From Halomonas sp. 'Soap Lake #6' (GTDB lineage: Bacteria; Pseudomonadota; Gammaproteobacteria; Pseudomonadales; Halomonadaceae), in NCBI RefSeq assembly GCF_003031405.1, contig NZ_CP020469.1, positions 4,402,001-4,466,000 on the forward strand: a stretch of DNA of 64,000 bases. The letters run 5' to 3'. The notes under the pieces were generated by a model, which saw only the letters and a program-made list of their open reading frames with translations, made no database searches and was not told where the DNA came from. How positions within the stretch are numbered: the stretch's first letter is position 1; each line of letters begins with the position of its first letter. Both the position numbers and the translations under genes were made by a program. Positions 1 through 10,781 of this stretch are shown in pieces.

Positions 1-2
1 TT

Positions 3-1316
3 AAGAACAAAGGTGTACAGGCAGTATTGGATGGCGTTATCGAATACATGCCTTCGCCGACTGAAGTTAAGGCGATCGAGGGTGAACTGGACGATAAAGA
101 CGGCACCATCGCTACTCGTGAGGCTGACGACAGTGCTCCGTTTGCGGCCCTGGCGTTTAAAATCGCCACCGACCCCTTCGTTGGTACGCTGACCTTTATT
201 CGCGTCTATTCGGGCGTTCTGAAATCTGGTGACGGTGTGTATAACTCCGTTAAGCAGAAGAAAGAGCGTGTTGGTCGTATCGTTCAGATGCACGCCAACT
301 CCCGCGAAGAGATCAAAGAAGTTTTGGCTGGCGATATTGCTGCCTGTATCGGTCTGAAGGATGTCACCACTGGTGATACTCTATGCGATATCGATAACAA
401 GATTGTTCTTGAGCGCATGGAATTCCCGGATCCGGTTATCTCGGTTGCGGTTGAGCCGAAGTCCAAGGCTGACCAGGAAAAAATGGGTGTTGCACTGGGC
501 AAACTTGCCCAGGAAGATCCTTCCTTCCAGGTTAAGACCGACGAAGAGACCGGCCAGACCATTATCTCTGGTATGGGCGAGCTTCACTTGGATATCATCG
601 TTGACCGTATGCGTCGCGAGTTCAAGGTTGAAGCTAATATCGGTAAGCCGCAGGTTGCCTATCGCGAAACTATTCGCGGCAAGGTCGAGCAAGAAGGCAA
701 GTTCGTACGTCAGTCTGGTGGTCGTGGTCAATACGGTCACGTTTGGCTGCGTATTGAGCCGCTAACCGCAGAAGAGAAGGGTGAAGGTGAAGGAGAGATC
801 TTCTTCAAATTCAACTCTGAGATCGTAGGTGGCACGGTTCCTAAGGAATACGTACCTGCGGTTGAGAAGGGTGCTTTTGAGCAGCTGAAAAACGGTGTCA
901 TTGCGGGCTACCCGATGATCGATGTTAAAGTGACGCTGTTTGATGGCTCCTTCCACGACGTGGACTCCAACGAGACTGCGTTTAAGATTGCTTCTTCTAT
1001 GGCAGTTAAAGAAGGTGCCAGGAAGGCCAAGGCCGTGCTGCTGGAGCCGGTGATGAAGGTCGAAGTCGTGACCCCCGAAGACTTTATGGGTGACGTCATG
1101 GGCGACCTGAACCGTCGTCGCGGCTTGGTGCAGGGCATGGATGACTCCTCTTCTGGTAAAGTCATTCGTGCAACGGTGCCACTGGGTGAGATGTTCGGTT
1201 ACGCAACCGATCTGCGCTCACAAACCCAGGGCCGTGCGAGCTACTCTATGGAGTTCGCGAAGTACGAGGAGGCGCCCTCCAGCGTCGTTGAAGCCGTCAT
1301 CAATCAAAACGGTTAA
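3..1316 (+). CDS. fusA: Elongation factor G, 5' end outside window
   Basis: EF-G is the GTPase that drives translocation and, with RRF, ribosome recycling. The reading frame is open from base 3 ([19 protein letters not shown]), which corresponds to about residue 268 of a ~700-residue EF-G, so the G domain is missing from the window. Domain II ([13 protein letters not shown]), domain III, domain IV (the [11 protein letters not shown] segment) and the C-terminal domain V ([11 protein letters not shown], ending [10 protein letters not shown]) are all present. It lies 29 nt upstream of tuf, the usual str operon arrangement, so rpsL and rpsG are expected further upstream. An internal TTG at 27 is not a real start. 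Confidence 0.97.
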   Translation, partial: KNKGVQAVLDGVIEYMPSPTEVKAIEGELDDKDGTIATREADDSAPFAALAFKIATDPFVGTLTFIRVYSGVLKSGDGVYNSVKQKKERVGRIVQMHANSREEIKEVLAGDIAACIGLKDVTTGDTLCDIDNKIVLERMEFPDPVISVAVEPKSKADQEKMGVALGKLAQEDPSFQVKTDEETGQTIISGMGELHLDIIVDRMRREFKVEANIGKPQVAYRETIRGKVEQEGKFVRQSGGRGQYGHVWLRIEPLTAEEKGEGEGEIFFKFNSEIVGGTVPKEYVPAVEKGAFEQLKNGVIAGYPMIDVKVTLFDGSFHDVDSNETAFKIASSMAVKEGARKAKAVLLEPVMKVEVVTPEDFMGDVMGDLNRRRGLVQGMDDSSSGKVIRATVPLGEMFGYATDLRSQTQGRASYSMEFAKYEEAPSSVVEAVINQNG

Positions 1317-1345
1317 CCGTTAGCTAACGTAAAGAGGTTATAGCA

Positions 1346-2539
1346 GTGGCTAAGGAAAAATTCGAACGTTCCAAACCGCACGTCAACGTCGGCACCATCG
1401 GTCACGTCGACCACGGTAAAACGACTCTGACAGCGGCTCTGACCCGTGTGTCTGCTGAGGTTTTCGGCGGTGACTGGCGTGCATTTGATACCATCGATAA
1501 CGCTCCTGAAGAGCGTGAGCGCGGTATCACTATCGCTACATCTCACGTTGAGTACCAGTCAGAAGAGCGTCACTACGCGCACGTTGACTGCCCAGGGCAC
1601 GCTGACTACGTCAAGAACATGATCACTGGTGCTGCGCAGATGGATGGCGCGATCCTGGTATGTTCTGCCGCTGATGGCCCCATGCCGCAGACTCGCGAGC
1701 ACATCCTGCTGTCTCGTCAGGTTGGTGTACCGTACATCGTTGTGTTCCTGAACAAAGCGGACATGGTCGATGACGAAGAGCTGCTTGAGCTGGTCGAAAT
1801 GGAAGTTCGCGAACTCCTCGACGAGTACGACTTCCCGGGTGACGACACTCCGATCATCATCGGTTCTGCGCTGATGGCTCTGAACGGCGAAGATGAGAAC
1901 GGCATGGGTACTACCGCCGTTACTAATCTGATCAAAGCTCTGGATGACTACATTCCTGAGCCGGAGCGTGCTATCGACCAGCCGTTCCTGATGCCGATCG
2001 AAGACGTATTCTCTATCTCTGGCCGTGGTACTGTTGTTACCGGTCGTGTAGAGCGCGGTATCGTTAAAGCTGGTGAAGAAGTGGAAATCGTGGGTATCCG
2101 CGACACCACCAAGACCATCGTTACTGGTGTTGAAATGTTCCGTAAGCTGCTCGACGAAGGTCGTGCAGGTGAGAATGTTGGCGCCCTGTTGCGTGGTACT
2201 AAGCGTGATGACGTTGAGCGTGGTCAGGTTCTGGCCAAGCCGGGTTCTATCAACCCGCACACCGTTTTCGAAGCTGAAGTATACGTACTGTCCAAAGAAG
2301 AAGGTGGTCGTCACACGCCTTTCTTCAAGGGCTACCGTCCTCAGTTCTACTTCCGTACCACTGACGTAACTGGTACTTGTGAACTGCCGGAAGGTGTTGA
2401 AATGGTAATGCCGGGTGACAACGTTAAGTTGGTTGTTACTCTGATCGCTCCGATCGCTATGGACGACGGTCTGCGCTTCGCGATTCGCGAAGGTGGTCGT
2501 ACCGTTGGTGCTGGCGTTGTGGCCAAGATCGTTAAGTAA
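1346..2539 (+). CDS. tuf: Elongation factor Tu
   Basis: EF-Tu delivers aminoacyl-tRNA to the ribosomal A site as a GTP complex. The 397-residue protein has the P-loop GHVDHGKT near residues 19-26, DCPGHADY (G3), and NKADMVD (G4). Domain II follows with [16 protein letters not shown], and domain III ends in [14 protein letters not shown]. The start is GTG at 1346, preceded by AAAGAGG. It follows fusA by 29 nt and is closed by the hairpin at 2561, so it is probably co-transcribed with fusA. Length matches the Pseudomonas type rather than the 394-residue E. coli type. A second tuf copy elsewhere is common in this group but cannot be seen here. Confidence 0.99.
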   Translation: MAKEKFERSKPHVNVGTIGHVDHGKTTLTAALTRVSAEVFGGDWRAFDTIDNAPEERERGITIATSHVEYQSEERHYAHVDCPGHADYVKNMITGAAQMDGAILVCSAADGPMPQTREHILLSRQVGVPYIVVFLNKADMVDDEELLELVEMEVRELLDEYDFPGDDTPIIIGSALMALNGEDENGMGTTAVTNLIKALDDYIPEPERAIDQPFLMPIEDVFSISGRGTVVTGRVERGIVKAGEEVEIVGIRDTTKTIVTGVEMFRKLLDEGRAGENVGALLRGTKRDDVERGQVLAKPGSINPHTVFEAEVYVLSKEEGGRHTPFFKGYRPQFYFRTTDVTGTCELPEGVEMVMPGDNVKLVVTLIAPIAMDDGLRFAIREGGRTVGAGVVAKIVK

Positions 2540-2560
2540 GCTGTTTACTTGACTGATCAA

Positions 2561-2584
2561 GGGGGCTCTTGCGAGCCCCCTTTT
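2561..2584 (+). terminator. Rho-independent terminator of str operon
   Basis: A perfect 8-bp stem GGGGGCTC/GAGCCCCC with a TTGC loop is followed by TTTT. It lies 21 nt after the tuf stop and before the promoter of the S10 operon, so it separates the two transcription units. Confidence 0.93.
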
Positions 2585-2605
2585 CTGCGCACCATCAGCA
2601 AATGT

Positions 2606-2634
2606 TTGACATGGGCTGTTGGCGTGCCTATAAT
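2606..2634 (+). promoter_or_regulatory. Sigma-70 promoter of the S10-spc ribosomal cluster
   Basis: TTGACA (2606-2611) and TATAAT (2629-2634) are both perfect consensus hexamers separated by exactly 17 nt. The G+C-rich stretch ATGCGC follows the -10 box, as expected of a discriminator in a stringently controlled promoter. It gives a 5' leader of about 55 nt before rpsJ, too short for an E. coli-like S10 leader. Confidence 0.93.
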
Positions 2635-2698
2635 GCGCATCCTTTGAATGCGTGGGTAGACGGCTCGCGCTGTCGACATCCATTGGAGTTTAGGGCAA

Positions 2699-3010
2699 AT
2701 GCAGAACCAAAAGATTCGCATTCGGTTGAAAGCGTTCGACCATCGCCTGATCGATCAGTCCACAGCGGAGATCGTTGAAACCGCTAAGCGTACTGGTGCT
2801 CAGGTTCGTGGACCGATTCCGCTGCCGACCAACCGCGAGCGCTATACCATCCTGATTTCACCGCACGTCAATAAAGATGCGCGCGATCAGTATGAGATTC
2901 GTACTCACAAGCGTGTGCTCGACATTGTTGAGCCGACTGAAAAAACTGTTGATGCGCTGATGAAGCTCGACCTCGCCGCTGGCGTAGACGTGCAAATCAA
3001 GCTCGACTAA
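2699..3010 (+). CDS. rpsJ: 30S ribosomal protein S10 (NusE)
   Basis: S10 is a small-subunit head protein and also the NusE component of transcription antitermination complexes. The 103-residue product starts [20 protein letters not shown] and has the family length. It is the first gene behind the strong promoter at 2606. Unlike the tightly packed genes downstream, it is separated from rplC by a 151-nt structured spacer (3011-3161), so its expression may be uncoupled from the rest of the operon. Confidence 0.98.
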   Translation: MQNQKIRIRLKAFDHRLIDQSTAEIVETAKRTGAQVRGPIPLPTNRERYTILISPHVNKDARDQYEIRTHKRVLDIVEPTEKTVDALMKLDLAAGVDVQIKLD

Positions 3011-3036
3011 TTACACTAGTCACTTTGCGGCCCAGC

Positions 3037-3059
3037 GCTCATTAATTTTTAGAATGAGC
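3037..3059 (+). promoter_or_regulatory. Hairpin in rpsJ-rplC spacer
   Basis: GCTCATT (3037-3043) pairs with AATGAGC (3053-3059) around an A/T-rich loop. A second hairpin, GCGCC-GTGA-GGCGC with a GNRA-type tetraloop, follows at 3070-3083. No T-run follows either, so they look like leader RNA structure rather than terminators. Confidence 0.6.
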
Positions 3060-3090
3060 AGCAGCCGCCGCGCCGTGAGGCGCCACACAA

Positions 3091-3150
3091 TGTGCTAGTG
3101 GAATGCTCTGGAAAGGGCAGCCATAGCGGGTGATAGCCCCGTACACTATA
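3091..3150 (+). promoter_or_regulatory. 23S rRNA-like segment upstream of rplC, candidate autoregulatory mimic
   Basis: This stretch reads like 23S rRNA domain I, about nt 268-330 in E. coli numbering. It shares with rRNA (recalled from memory) the blocks AGTGGAA, TCTGGAAAGG, GGGTGA and AGCCCCGTACAC in the same order and spacing. The rplC ribosome binding site (AGGAG, 3150-3154) follows at once. Ribosomal protein L4, encoded by rplD just downstream, assembles on domain I of 23S rRNA and is the autogenous repressor of the S10 operon in E. coli. An mRNA mimic of its target before rplC-rplD is therefore a natural regulator. A chance relic of rRNA recombination is the alternative. Confidence 0.7.
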
Positions 3151-3161
3151 GGAGACTGAGT

Positions 3162-3800
3162 ATGACTATCGGTTTAGTCGGTAAAAAGGCCGGGATGACC
3201 CGCGTCTTTACCGAAGATGGCGCTTCTGTGCCCGTGACCGTTATTGAAGTTGATCCTAACCGTGTAACGCGCGTTAAGACTCTTGAGTCTGACGGCTACG
3301 CAGCGGTTCAGGTCACCACAGGTTCTCGTAAAGCCAAACACCTCACCAAAGCGCAAGCTGGTCAGTTTGCCAAGGCGGGTGTTGAGGCTGGTCGTTCACT
3401 AATGGAATTCCGTCTTTCAGAAGGCGAAGAAGCTCCAGAAGTGGGTGGCGAACTCACCGTATCCCTCTTCGAAGCTGGTCAAATGATCGACGTGACCGGC
3501 ACCTCTAAGGGTAAAGGCTTCCAGGGTGCTGTTAAGCGCTGGAATTTCCGTACCCAAGACAACACGCATGGTAACTCCCTGTCGCATCGCGCGCCGGGTT
3601 CTATCGGCATGTGTCAGACCCCGGGTCGTGTATTTAAAGGCAAAAAAATGGCCGGTCAGATGGGTAATGCCCGTTGCACCGTACAGAGCCTTGAGATCGT
3701 CCGTGTCGACGCCGAGCGTAACCTGCTGCTGATCAAAGGTGCTGTTCCGGGCGCTCCCGGTAGTGACGTTATCGTTCGCAGCGCCGTGAAAGCTGGCTGA
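3162..3800 (+). CDS. rplC: 50S ribosomal protein L3
   Basis: L3 is an early-assembling large-subunit protein that reaches towards the peptidyl-transferase centre. The 212-residue protein begins [16 protein letters not shown] and carries the loop [24 protein letters not shown], which includes the glutamine that PrmB methylates in E. coli. The ATG at 3162 has AGGAG 7 nt upstream. rplD follows after 15 nt. It is the first gene downstream of the rRNA-like leader, so it would be first in line for any L4-mediated control. Confidence 0.98.
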   Translation: MTIGLVGKKAGMTRVFTEDGASVPVTVIEVDPNRVTRVKTLESDGYAAVQVTTGSRKAKHLTKAQAGQFAKAGVEAGRSLMEFRLSEGEEAPEVGGELTVSLFEAGQMIDVTGTSKGKGFQGAVKRWNFRTQDNTHGNSLSHRAPGSIGMCQTPGRVFKGKKMAGQMGNARCTVQSLEIVRVDAERNLLLIKGAVPGAPGSDVIVRSAVKAG

Positions 3801-3815
3801 AGGGGATAATTACCA

Positions 3816-4421
3816 ATGAATCTGAATCTTGCTGCAGGCGCGGGTACCGTTGAAGTAGCCGACGCCACTTTTGGCAAAGAATTCAACGAAGCGCTGGTCC
3901 ATCAGGTTGTCACCGCCTACTTGGCTGGTGGTCGCCAAGGCTCACGCGCTCAAAAGAGCCGTTCCGACGTGCGCGGTGGTGGTAAGAAGCCGTGGCGTCA
4001 GAAGGGTACCGGTCGTGCACGTGCTGGTACTATCCGCTCTCCGTTATGGCGCAGCGGCGGCGTAACTTTTGCAGCGCGTCCTCAGGACCACTCGCAAAAA
4101 GTTAACCGCAAAATGTACCGTTCGGCGATGCGTTCCATCCTGTCTGAGCTGGTTCGTCAAGAGCGCTTGATCGCAATTGAAGAGTTCAGCGTTGAAGCGC
4201 CGAAGACCAAGCAGGTAGCTGCCAAGCTGAAAGAGCTCAACCTTGAAAAAGTGTTGATCGTCACTGAAGAAGTTGACGAAAAGCTCTATCTGGCCGCACG
4301 CAACCTTCCCCACGTTGATGTGGTGGATGTCGCGGCAGCTGATCCGGTAAGCCTGGTAGCCTTTGATAAGGTCCTGGTTACCGTCTCCGCCCTGCGTAAA
4401 TTCGAGGAGAAGCTGGCATGA
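3816..4421 (+). CDS. rplD: 50S ribosomal protein L4
   Basis: L4 binds 23S rRNA domain I, lines the exit tunnel and, in E. coli, represses its own operon at both transcription and translation. The 201-residue product has the tunnel-loop segment [20 protein letters not shown] around residues 48-67, of family length. Its 3' end overlaps rplW by 4 nt (ATGA), implying translational coupling. The rRNA-like element before rplC is a plausible target for this protein. Confidence 0.98.
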   Translation: MNLNLAAGAGTVEVADATFGKEFNEALVHQVVTAYLAGGRQGSRAQKSRSDVRGGGKKPWRQKGTGRARAGTIRSPLWRSGGVTFAARPQDHSQKVNRKMYRSAMRSILSELVRQERLIAIEEFSVEAPKTKQVAAKLKELNLEKVLIVTEEVDEKLYLAARNLPHVDVVDVAAADPVSLVAFDKVLVTVSALRKFEEKLA

Positions 4422-4714
4422 ACCAGGAACGCGTATTCAAGGTTCTGCTTGGACCGCACGTGACCGAAAAGGCCGCGATGGCTGCTGAGCGCAACCAGTA
4501 CGTTTTCAAGGTGGCAAGCGATGCTACCAAGCCCGAGATCAAGAAAGCCGTTGAAGCACTATTCGGCAAGAAGGTCGGCAGCGTTCAAGTATTGAACATG
4601 AAGGGTAAAACAAAGCGTACTGCTCACGGCGTTGGCCTGCGTAAGGGTTATCGCAAAGCGTATGTGACCCTGGCTGCGGGTGAAACGCTCGAAGACTTCT
4701 CTGGCGCCGAATAA
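4418..4714 (+). CDS. rplW: 50S ribosomal protein L23
   Basis: L23 sits at the tunnel exit and is the docking site for trigger factor and SRP. The 98-residue product starts [19 protein letters not shown], the usual L23 opening, and ends in an acidic tail (EDFSGAE). The ATG overlaps the rplD stop by 4 nt. rplB follows after 17 nt with GGGCAGGAG as ribosome binding site. Confidence 0.98.
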   Translation: MNQERVFKVLLGPHVTEKAAMAAERNQYVFKVASDATKPEIKKAVEALFGKKVGSVQVLNMKGKTKRTAHGVGLRKGYRKAYVTLAAGETLEDFSGAE

Positions 4715-4731
4715 GGGCAGGAGTACGGATA

Positions 4732-5562
<831 letters not shown>

Positions 5563-5595
5563 TCTAAATTGCCAAGACATTAAGGGGTAACGGCT

Positions 5596-5871
5596 GTGCC
5601 ACGTTCACTAAAGAAAGGTCCCTTCATTGACCTTCATCTTTTGAAGAAGGTAGAGGCTGCAGTGGAGAAGAACGATCGCAAACCGATCAAGACTTGGTCG
5701 CGTCGTTCGATGATCCTGCCAAACATGGTAGGCCTCACAATCGCTGTCCATAACGGTCGCCAACACGTCCCGGTGCATGTCTCCGAGGAAATGGTTGGTC
5801 ACAAGCTGGGCGAATTCGCTGCTACTCGCACTTATCGCGGGCATGCGGCGGACAAGAAAGCCAAACGGTAA
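5596..5871 (+). CDS. rpsS: 30S ribosomal protein S19
   Basis: S19 is a head protein that forms a complex with S13 near the A-site tRNA. The 91-residue product starts at GTG 5596 ([19 protein letters not shown]), behind AAGGGG at 5582. It has the core [23 protein letters not shown] and the basic end [10 protein letters not shown]. Confidence 0.97.
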   Translation: MPRSLKKGPFIDLHLLKKVEAAVEKNDRKPIKTWSRRSMILPNMVGLTIAVHNGRQHVPVHVSEEMVGHKLGEFAATRTYRGHAADKKAKR

Positions 5872-5889
5872 GCCAGAGAGGATTGAGAG

Positions 5890-6222
5890 ATGGAAGTCAC
5901 AGCTAAGCTGCGTGGCGCTCGTTTATCCGCCCAGAAGGCCCGTTTGGTGGCTGACCAGGTGCGCGGTAAACCGGTCGCCGAGGCACTCGACCTGCTGACC
6001 TTCTCACCGAAGAAGGCTGCCAAGCTGGTTAAGAAAGTGCTGCAGTCCGCCATTGCAAACGCGGAAGAAAATAACGGCATGGATATCGACGAGCTGCGTG
6101 TCTCGACCATCTGCGTCGATGAGGGCATGACGCTCAAGCGTATCAAGCCGCGTGCCAAAGGGCGTGCGGATCGTATCTTGAAGCGCACCTGCCACATCAC
6201 CGTCAAGGTAGCCGAGAAGTAG
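5890..6222 (+). CDS. rplV: 50S ribosomal protein L22
   Basis: L22 lines the exit tunnel with its beta-hairpin, the site of erythromycin-resistance mutations in other bacteria. The 110-residue protein starts [27 protein letters not shown] and carries the hairpin [22 protein letters not shown] intact. AGAGAGG precedes the ATG; rpsC begins 11 nt downstream. Confidence 0.98.
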   Translation: MEVTAKLRGARLSAQKARLVADQVRGKPVAEALDLLTFSPKKAAKLVKKVLQSAIANAEENNGMDIDELRVSTICVDEGMTLKRIKPRAKGRADRILKRTCHITVKVAEK

Positions 6223-6233
6223 GAGTCGACCAG

Positions 6234-6938
6234 ATGGGTCAGAAAGTCAATCCAACAGGCATTCGACTGGGCATCGTCAAAGACCATGCTTCTGTCTGGT
6301 ATGCCGAGCGCGGCGCATATGCCGATAAGCTCAACAATGATCTCGAAGTGCGCAGTTTCCTGGAAGAGCGTCTGAAAAACGCCTCCGTGAGCCGCATTCA
6401 CATCGAGCGTCCGGCGAACAATGCCCGCATCACCATCCACACTGCCCGTCCGGGTATTGTGATTGGTAAGAAAGGTGAAGATGTCGACCGTCTGCGTCGC
6501 GATCTCACCGAGATGATGGGTGTTCCCGTGCATGTGAACATCGAAGAAGTTCGCAAGCCGGAGCTGGATGCCAAGCTAGTCGCTGCTAACGTAGCGGGTC
6601 AGCTTGAGCGTCGCGTAATGTTCCGTCGTGCTATGAAGCGCGCGGTACAGAACGCAATGCGTCTTGGCGCTGGCGGCATTAAGATTCAGCTGTCAGGTCG
6701 TCTGGGTGGCGCCGAAATCGCACGTACTGAATGGTACCGCGAAGGTCGCGTTCCGCTGCACACTCTGCGTGCGGACATCGACTACGCCACTTACGAAGCT
6801 CACACCACCTACGGCGTCATCGGCGTCAAAGTGTGGATCTTCAAGGGCGAAATCCTCGGTGGTATTGAGGAAGTACGTGCCAAGGCTAAGCAACAGCAGC
6901 CTGCCGGCAACGCGCCCAAGAAGAAAGGTTCCAGGTAA
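6234..6938 (+). CDS. rpsC: 30S ribosomal protein S3
   Basis: S3 is part of the mRNA entry channel and helicase activity of the 30S head. The 234-residue product has the N-terminal [13 protein letters not shown] and a KH domain with [11 protein letters not shown] (GxxG loop) near residues 74-84. The C-terminal domain contains [26 protein letters not shown] basic tail rich in K/Q/P closes it. rplP follows after 15 nt. Confidence 0.98.
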   Translation: MGQKVNPTGIRLGIVKDHASVWYAERGAYADKLNNDLEVRSFLEERLKNASVSRIHIERPANNARITIHTARPGIVIGKKGEDVDRLRRDLTEMMGVPVHVNIEEVRKPELDAKLVAANVAGQLERRVMFRRAMKRAVQNAMRLGAGGIKIQLSGRLGGAEIARTEWYREGRVPLHTLRADIDYATYEAHTTYGVIGVKVWIFKGEILGGIEEVRAKAKQQQPAGNAPKKKGSR

Positions 6939-6953
6939 GGGGAGAGCGAGTCG

Positions 6954-7367
6954 ATGTTACAGCCCAAGCGTATGAAATTCCGTAAGATGATGAAAGGCCG
7001 TAACCGTGGCCTGGCGCATCGCGGAAGCAAGATCAGCTTCGGGGAGTACGGTCTCAAAGCAACCGGTCGTGGCCGCATTACTGCGCGCCAGATCGAAGCA
7101 GGCCGTCGTGCGATCACACGTCACGTTAAACGTGGCGGTAAGATCTGGATCCGCGTTTTCCCTGATAAGCCGATCTCCAAGAAACCGCTCGAAGTTCGTA
7201 TGGGTAAGGGTAAAGGTTCAGTTGAGTACTGGGTAGCCCAGATCCAACCGGGTCGGGTCCTGTATGAAATTGAAGGTGTATCCGAAGAGCTGGCCCGTGA
7301 AGCATTTGAACTGGCCGCCCAGAAGATGCCCCTGTCCACCACCTTTGCGAAACGGACGGTGATGTGA
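6954..7367 (+). CDS. rplP: 50S ribosomal protein L16
   Basis: L16 is a late-assembly protein contacting A-site tRNA. The 137-residue protein starts [24 protein letters not shown]. It includes the central loop [26 protein letters not shown], in which an arginine is hydroxylated by RoxA in E. coli. The stop codon overlaps the rpmC start (ATGTGATG). Confidence 0.98.
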   Translation: MLQPKRMKFRKMMKGRNRGLAHRGSKISFGEYGLKATGRGRITARQIEAGRRAITRHVKRGGKIWIRVFPDKPISKKPLEVRMGKGKGSVEYWVAQIQPGRVLYEIEGVSEELAREAFELAAQKMPLSTTFAKRTVM

Positions 7368-7558
7368 TGAAAGCCCAGGAAATTCGTGAAAAGTCCGTAG
7401 GAGAGCTTCAAGAGCAACTCCTCGAGCTCCTCCGCGAGCAGTTCAACCTGCGCATGCAGAAGGCCACTGGCCAACTGAGCCAGACTCATCTGCTCAAGCA
7501 GGTCCGTCGGGATATCGCCCGCGTGAAGACTATGCTCAACGAGAAGGCAGGTGATTGA
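7367..7558 (+). CDS. rpmC: 50S ribosomal protein L29
   Basis: L29 is a small two-helix protein next to L23 at the tunnel exit. The product is 63 residues from ATG 7367 ([21 protein letters not shown]). An in-frame GTG at 7364 would add one residue, but the ATG gives the family start. It overlaps the rplP stop by 1 nt and ends 1 nt before rpsQ, so translation is probably coupled on both sides. Confidence 0.96.
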   Translation: MKAQEIREKSVGELQEQLLELLREQFNLRMQKATGQLSQTHLLKQVRRDIARVKTMLNEKAGD

Positions 7559-7559
7559 G

Positions 7560-7820
7560 ATGGCCGAAGAAAAGAAAGCACGTACGCTCACCGGCAAGGT
7601 GGTGAGCGACAAGATGGATAAATCCATCGTCGTTATGATCGAGCGCCGTGAGCGTCACCCGATCTACGGAAAATACGTTAAGCGCTCCACCAAGCTGCAC
7701 GCCCATGATGAGGCGAACCAGGCTAAGGCAGGCGATACGGTTTCCATTCAGGAGTGCCGTCCGCTTTCCAAGAAGAAAGCTTGGACGCTGGTCGAGGTGG
7801 TTGAGCAGGCCAAAGGTTAA
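7560..7820 (+). CDS. rpsQ: 30S ribosomal protein S17
   Basis: S17 is an early-binding 30S protein of OB-fold type. From ATG 7560 the product is 86 residues ([22 protein letters not shown]), matching the family. An upstream in-frame GTG at 7551 lies inside rpmC and is less likely. The conserved KVHAHDE-like segment ([27 protein letters not shown]) is present. Confidence 0.96.
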   Translation: MAEEKKARTLTGKVVSDKMDKSIVVMIERRERHPIYGKYVKRSTKLHAHDEANQAKAGDTVSIQECRPLSKKKAWTLVEVVEQAKG

Positions 7821-7870
7821 CCCCTGCGTCTGTTCTACCAGTGCAGTCAGATTAGGTTTGGAGAAAACCG

Positions 7871-8242
7871 ATGATTCAGACTCAGACAATGCTGGATGTC
7901 GCCGACAACAGCGGAGCGCGCCGGGTGCAATGCATCAAGGTGTTAGGCGGTTCACACCGTCGCTACGCCCGCGTTGGTGACGTCATTAAGGTAACGGTGA
8001 AGGAAGCTATTCCGCGCGGCAAGGTCAAAAAAGGCCAAGTGCTGAAAGCGGTAGTAGTTCGCACCCGTAGTGGCGTCCGTCGTAGTGACGGTTCGCTGAT
8101 CCGTTTCGATGGAAATGCGGCAGTTTTGTTGAATAACACCAACGAACAGCCGATCGGCACGCGTATCTTCGGGCCGGTAACTCGTGAACTTCGTAATGAA
8201 AAGTTCATGAAGATCATTTCCCTAGCGCCTGAAGTGCTGTAA
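7871..8242 (+). CDS. rplN: 50S ribosomal protein L14
   Basis: L14 forms inter-subunit bridges with 16S rRNA and is the target of RsfS. The 123-residue protein starts [27 protein letters not shown] and contains [21 protein letters not shown] 50-nt gap from rpsQ marks the conventional S10/spc boundary. I see no strong promoter in this gap, so read-through is likely. Confidence 0.98.
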   Translation: MIQTQTMLDVADNSGARRVQCIKVLGGSHRRYARVGDVIKVTVKEAIPRGKVKKGQVLKAVVVRTRSGVRRSDGSLIRFDGNAAVLLNNTNEQPIGTRIFGPVTRELRNEKFMKIISLAPEVL

Positions 8243-8256
8243 GGAGCGAGGCGGAT

Positions 8257-8571
8257 ATGCAAAAGATCAAACGTGACGATGAAGTCATCGTCATCGCCGG
8301 GAAGGATAAAGGCAAACGTGGCACCGTTAAGCGGGTACTAGAAAACCGCTTCGTGGTGTCCGGTGTGAATATGATTAAACGTCACACCAAGCCTAATCCC
8401 ATGGCGGGTAATCAGGGCGGTATCGTCGAGCGTGAGGCTCCGATTCACGCGTCCAACGTAGCCATCTTCAATTCGGAGACCGGTAAGGCGGATCGCGTCG
8501 GCTTCCAAGTTAAGGAAGACGGTACCAAGGTACGTATCTACAAGTCGACGCAGACGCAGATCGACGCCTAA
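8257..8571 (+). CDS. rplX: 50S ribosomal protein L24
   Basis: L24 initiates 50S assembly by binding 23S rRNA domain I. The 104-residue product has the KOW motif [26 protein letters not shown] at its start. It also has the typical [34 protein letters not shown] precedes the ATG, 14 nt after rplN. Confidence 0.98.
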   Translation: MQKIKRDDEVIVIAGKDKGKRGTVKRVLENRFVVSGVNMIKRHTKPNPMAGNQGGIVEREAPIHASNVAIFNSETGKADRVGFQVKEDGTKVRIYKSTQTQIDA

Positions 8572-8589
8572 CGCGAGTCGGGTAGCAAA

Positions 8590-9129
8590 ATGGCGAACTT
8601 GAAAGAACGTTATCAAAACGAGGTTGTAGCTCAGCTTAAAGAGCAGTTTAGCTACGCCAACGTAATGCAGGTACCCCGGATCACGAAAGTGACCCTGAAC
8701 ATGGGTATCGGCGAAGCAGTCAGCGATAAAAAGTTGATTGACAACGCCATCGGCGACCTGGAGAAGCTTTCCGGTCAGAAGCCGCTGGTGACCAAGGCAC
8801 GCAAGTCCATCGCGGGCTTCAAGGTGCGCGAAGGTTGGCCGATCGGTGTCAAAGTAACACTGCGCTCAGCGCGTATGTGGGACTTCCTGGACCGCCTGGT
8901 GAACATTGCGATTCCCCGCGTGCGTGACTTCCGTGGTCTTAACCCGAAGTCTTTTGACGGTCGCGGCAATTACTCAATGGGTGTGCGTGAGCAGATCATC
9001 TTCCCAGAGATCGAGTATGATAAAATCGATCGTATCCGGGGGCTGGACGTCACTATCACTACTACCGCCAACACCGACGAGGAAGGTCGTGCGCTACTAG
9101 CGGCACTGAACTTCCCGTTCAAGAAATAA
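8590..9129 (+). CDS. rplE: 50S ribosomal protein L5
   Basis: L5 binds 5S rRNA and contacts P-site tRNA. The 179-residue protein begins [20 protein letters not shown] and shows [32 protein letters not shown] and [19 protein letters not shown]. It is 18 nt downstream of rplX. Confidence 0.98.
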   Translation: MANLKERYQNEVVAQLKEQFSYANVMQVPRITKVTLNMGIGEAVSDKKLIDNAIGDLEKLSGQKPLVTKARKSIAGFKVREGWPIGVKVTLRSARMWDFLDRLVNIAIPRVRDFRGLNPKSFDGRGNYSMGVREQIIFPEIEYDKIDRIRGLDVTITTTANTDEEGRALLAALNFPFKK

Positions 9130-9139
9130 GGGTTGGATC

Positions 9140-9445
9140 ATGGCTAAGAAAAGTATGATAGAGCGTGAGCTTAAGCGTACGCAATTGGTGGCGAAGTATG
9201 CCACCAAGCGTGCTGAGCTCAAGAAGATCATCTCAGACGTTAACACGACTGAAGAAGACCGCTTCGAGGCGACGCTGAAGCTGCAGCAACTGCCGCGCGA
9301 CTCAAGCCCGGTGCGTCAGCGTAACCGCTGCCGCGTGACTGGCCGTCCGCACGGTTTTTACAACAAGTTCGGCCTCGGCCGTAACAAGCTGCGTGAAGCC
9401 GCCATGCGTGGCGACGTTCCTGGCCTTAAAAAGTCCAGCTGGTAA
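9140..9445 (+). CDS. rpsN: 30S ribosomal protein S14 (zinc-free form)
   Basis: S14 is a head assembly protein. The 101-residue product is the long C-minus form: it has a single cysteine ([29 protein letters not shown]) and no CxxC zinc ribbon. It is therefore zinc-independent, in contrast to L36 in the same cluster, which keeps its zinc ligands. It lies 10 nt after rplE. Confidence 0.98.
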   Translation: MAKKSMIERELKRTQLVAKYATKRAELKKIISDVNTTEEDRFEATLKLQQLPRDSSPVRQRNRCRVTGRPHGFYNKFGLGRNKLREAAMRGDVPGLKKSSW

Positions 9446-9477
9446 CGCCACGTAGAATCATCAGGAGCGCACATTAA

Positions 9478-9870
9478 ATGAGCATGCAAGACACTCTGGC
9501 GGATATGTTTACTCGTATCCGCAATGCGCAGATGGCCACCAAGGAGACGGCAACTATGCCGTCCTCCAAGCTGAAAGTTGAAGTGGCCCGAGTGCTAAAG
9601 GAAGAAGGCTACATTACCGACTTTACGGTGGCTGAAGGCGTTAAACCCGAGCTGACCGTTACTCTCAAGTACTTTGAGGGTAAGCCGGTTATTGAGCATA
9701 TTCAGCGGGTTTCCAAGCCGTCTCTGCGTCGTTACATGGGCAAGGACAACCTGCCCAAGGTCGCCGATGGTCTGGGTATCGCGATTGTCACCACCTCTAA
9801 TGGTGTCATGACCGATCGTGCCGCGCGCCAAGCAGGCGTCGGTGGCGAAGTCATCTGCACCGTATTCTAG
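9478..9870 (+). CDS. rpsH: 30S ribosomal protein S8
   Basis: S8 binds the central domain of 16S rRNA and in E. coli represses the spc operon by binding near the rplE start. The 130-residue protein begins [24 protein letters not shown] and ends [11 protein letters not shown] second ATG two codons in (9484) is an alternative start and would make [14 protein letters not shown] lies upstream. Confidence 0.97.
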   Translation: MSMQDTLADMFTRIRNAQMATKETATMPSSKLKVEVARVLKEEGYITDFTVAEGVKPELTVTLKYFEGKPVIEHIQRVSKPSLRRYMGKDNLPKVADGLGIAIVTTSNGVMTDRAARQAGVGGEVICTVF

Positions 9871-9879
9871 GAGGCTGGA

Positions 9880-10410
9880 ATGTCCCGCATAGCGAAATAT
9901 CCGGTTAAAGTGCCTGCTGGTGTCGAGATCAAAATCGACGCTGGCCAGCTGATCGCCAAAGGCGGCCAGGGCACGCTGTCTCTCGCCATTCACCAGGATG
10001 TGGTGATTGGTCAAGAAGATGGCCAGCTGACCTTCGCCCCGAGTGAGTCTGCCAAGAGCTGGGCAATGGCCGGTACTACCCGCGCCTTGGTTCAGAACCT
10101 GGTAACGGGCGTATCCGAGGGTTTCACAAAAACTCTCGAAATTGTAGGCGTCGGTTATCGTGCCCAAGCAAAGGGCCAGACGCTCAATCTTTCACTGGGC
10201 TTCTCGCACCCGGTCGACTATGAACTGCCTAAGGGTGTATCAGCGGAAACGCCGAAAAACACCGTGATCGTGCTGAAAAGCGCGGACAAGCAGATGCTCG
10301 GCCAGTGCGCCGCGGAAATCCGCGCCTTCCGTCCGCCTGAGCCGTACAAAGGCAAGGGTGTTCGGTACGCCGACGAGCAGGTGCGTCGCAAAGAAGCCAA
10401 GAAGAAGTAA
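9880..10410 (+). CDS. rplF: 50S ribosomal protein L6
   Basis: L6 stabilises the sarcin-ricin region. The 176-residue protein starts [20 protein letters not shown] and has the duplicated L6 fold. The second repeat contains [32 protein letters not shown], and the end is [26 protein letters not shown]. It lies 10 nt after rpsH with TAGGAGG as ribosome binding site. Confidence 0.98.
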   Translation: MSRIAKYPVKVPAGVEIKIDAGQLIAKGGQGTLSLAIHQDVVIGQEDGQLTFAPSESAKSWAMAGTTRALVQNLVTGVSEGFTKTLEIVGVGYRAQAKGQTLNLSLGFSHPVDYELPKGVSAETPKNTVIVLKSADKQMLGQCAAEIRAFRPPEPYKGKGVRYADEQVRRKEAKKK

Positions 10411-10419
10411 GGCAGGGTT

Positions 10420-10770
10420 ATGAACGCGAAGAAAGAATCTCGTCTCCGTCGTGCCCGCCGCGCTCGCGCCAAGATCCGCGAGCTGGGCGTGTATCGCCTG
10501 TGCGTCAACCGTACCCCGCGTCACATCTATGCGCAGATTATCTCGCCGGATGGTGGCAAAGTGTTGGCCAGCGCTTCCACGCTGGACAAAGCACTGCGCG
10601 AGGGTGCGACCGGTAATTCAGACGCGGCCTCTAAGGTCGGTGCTCTGATTGCTGAGCGCGCTAAAGAAGCAGGCATCACCCAGGTGGCCTTCGACCGTGC
10701 TGGCTTTAAGTATCACGGTCGCGTCAAGGCTCTGGCCGACGCCGCTCGTGAAGGCGGCCTGGAATTCTAA
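10420..10770 (+). CDS. rplR: 50S ribosomal protein L18
   Basis: L18 brings 5S rRNA into the large subunit. The 116-residue product has the basic N-terminus [23 protein letters not shown] followed by [29 protein letters not shown]. The end [27 protein letters not shown] is typical of the family. Confidence 0.98.
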   Translation: MNAKKESRLRRARRARAKIRELGVYRLCVNRTPRHIYAQIISPDGGKVLASASTLDKALREGATGNSDAASKVGALIAERAKEAGITQVAFDRAGFKYHGRVKALADAAREGGLEF

Positions 10771-10781
10771 AGGGTTTTACG

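Noticed and set aside
1559..2683. 374-codon ORF antisense to tuf
   Set aside because: It mirrors the codon bias of tuf; there is no ribosome binding site or recognisable domain.
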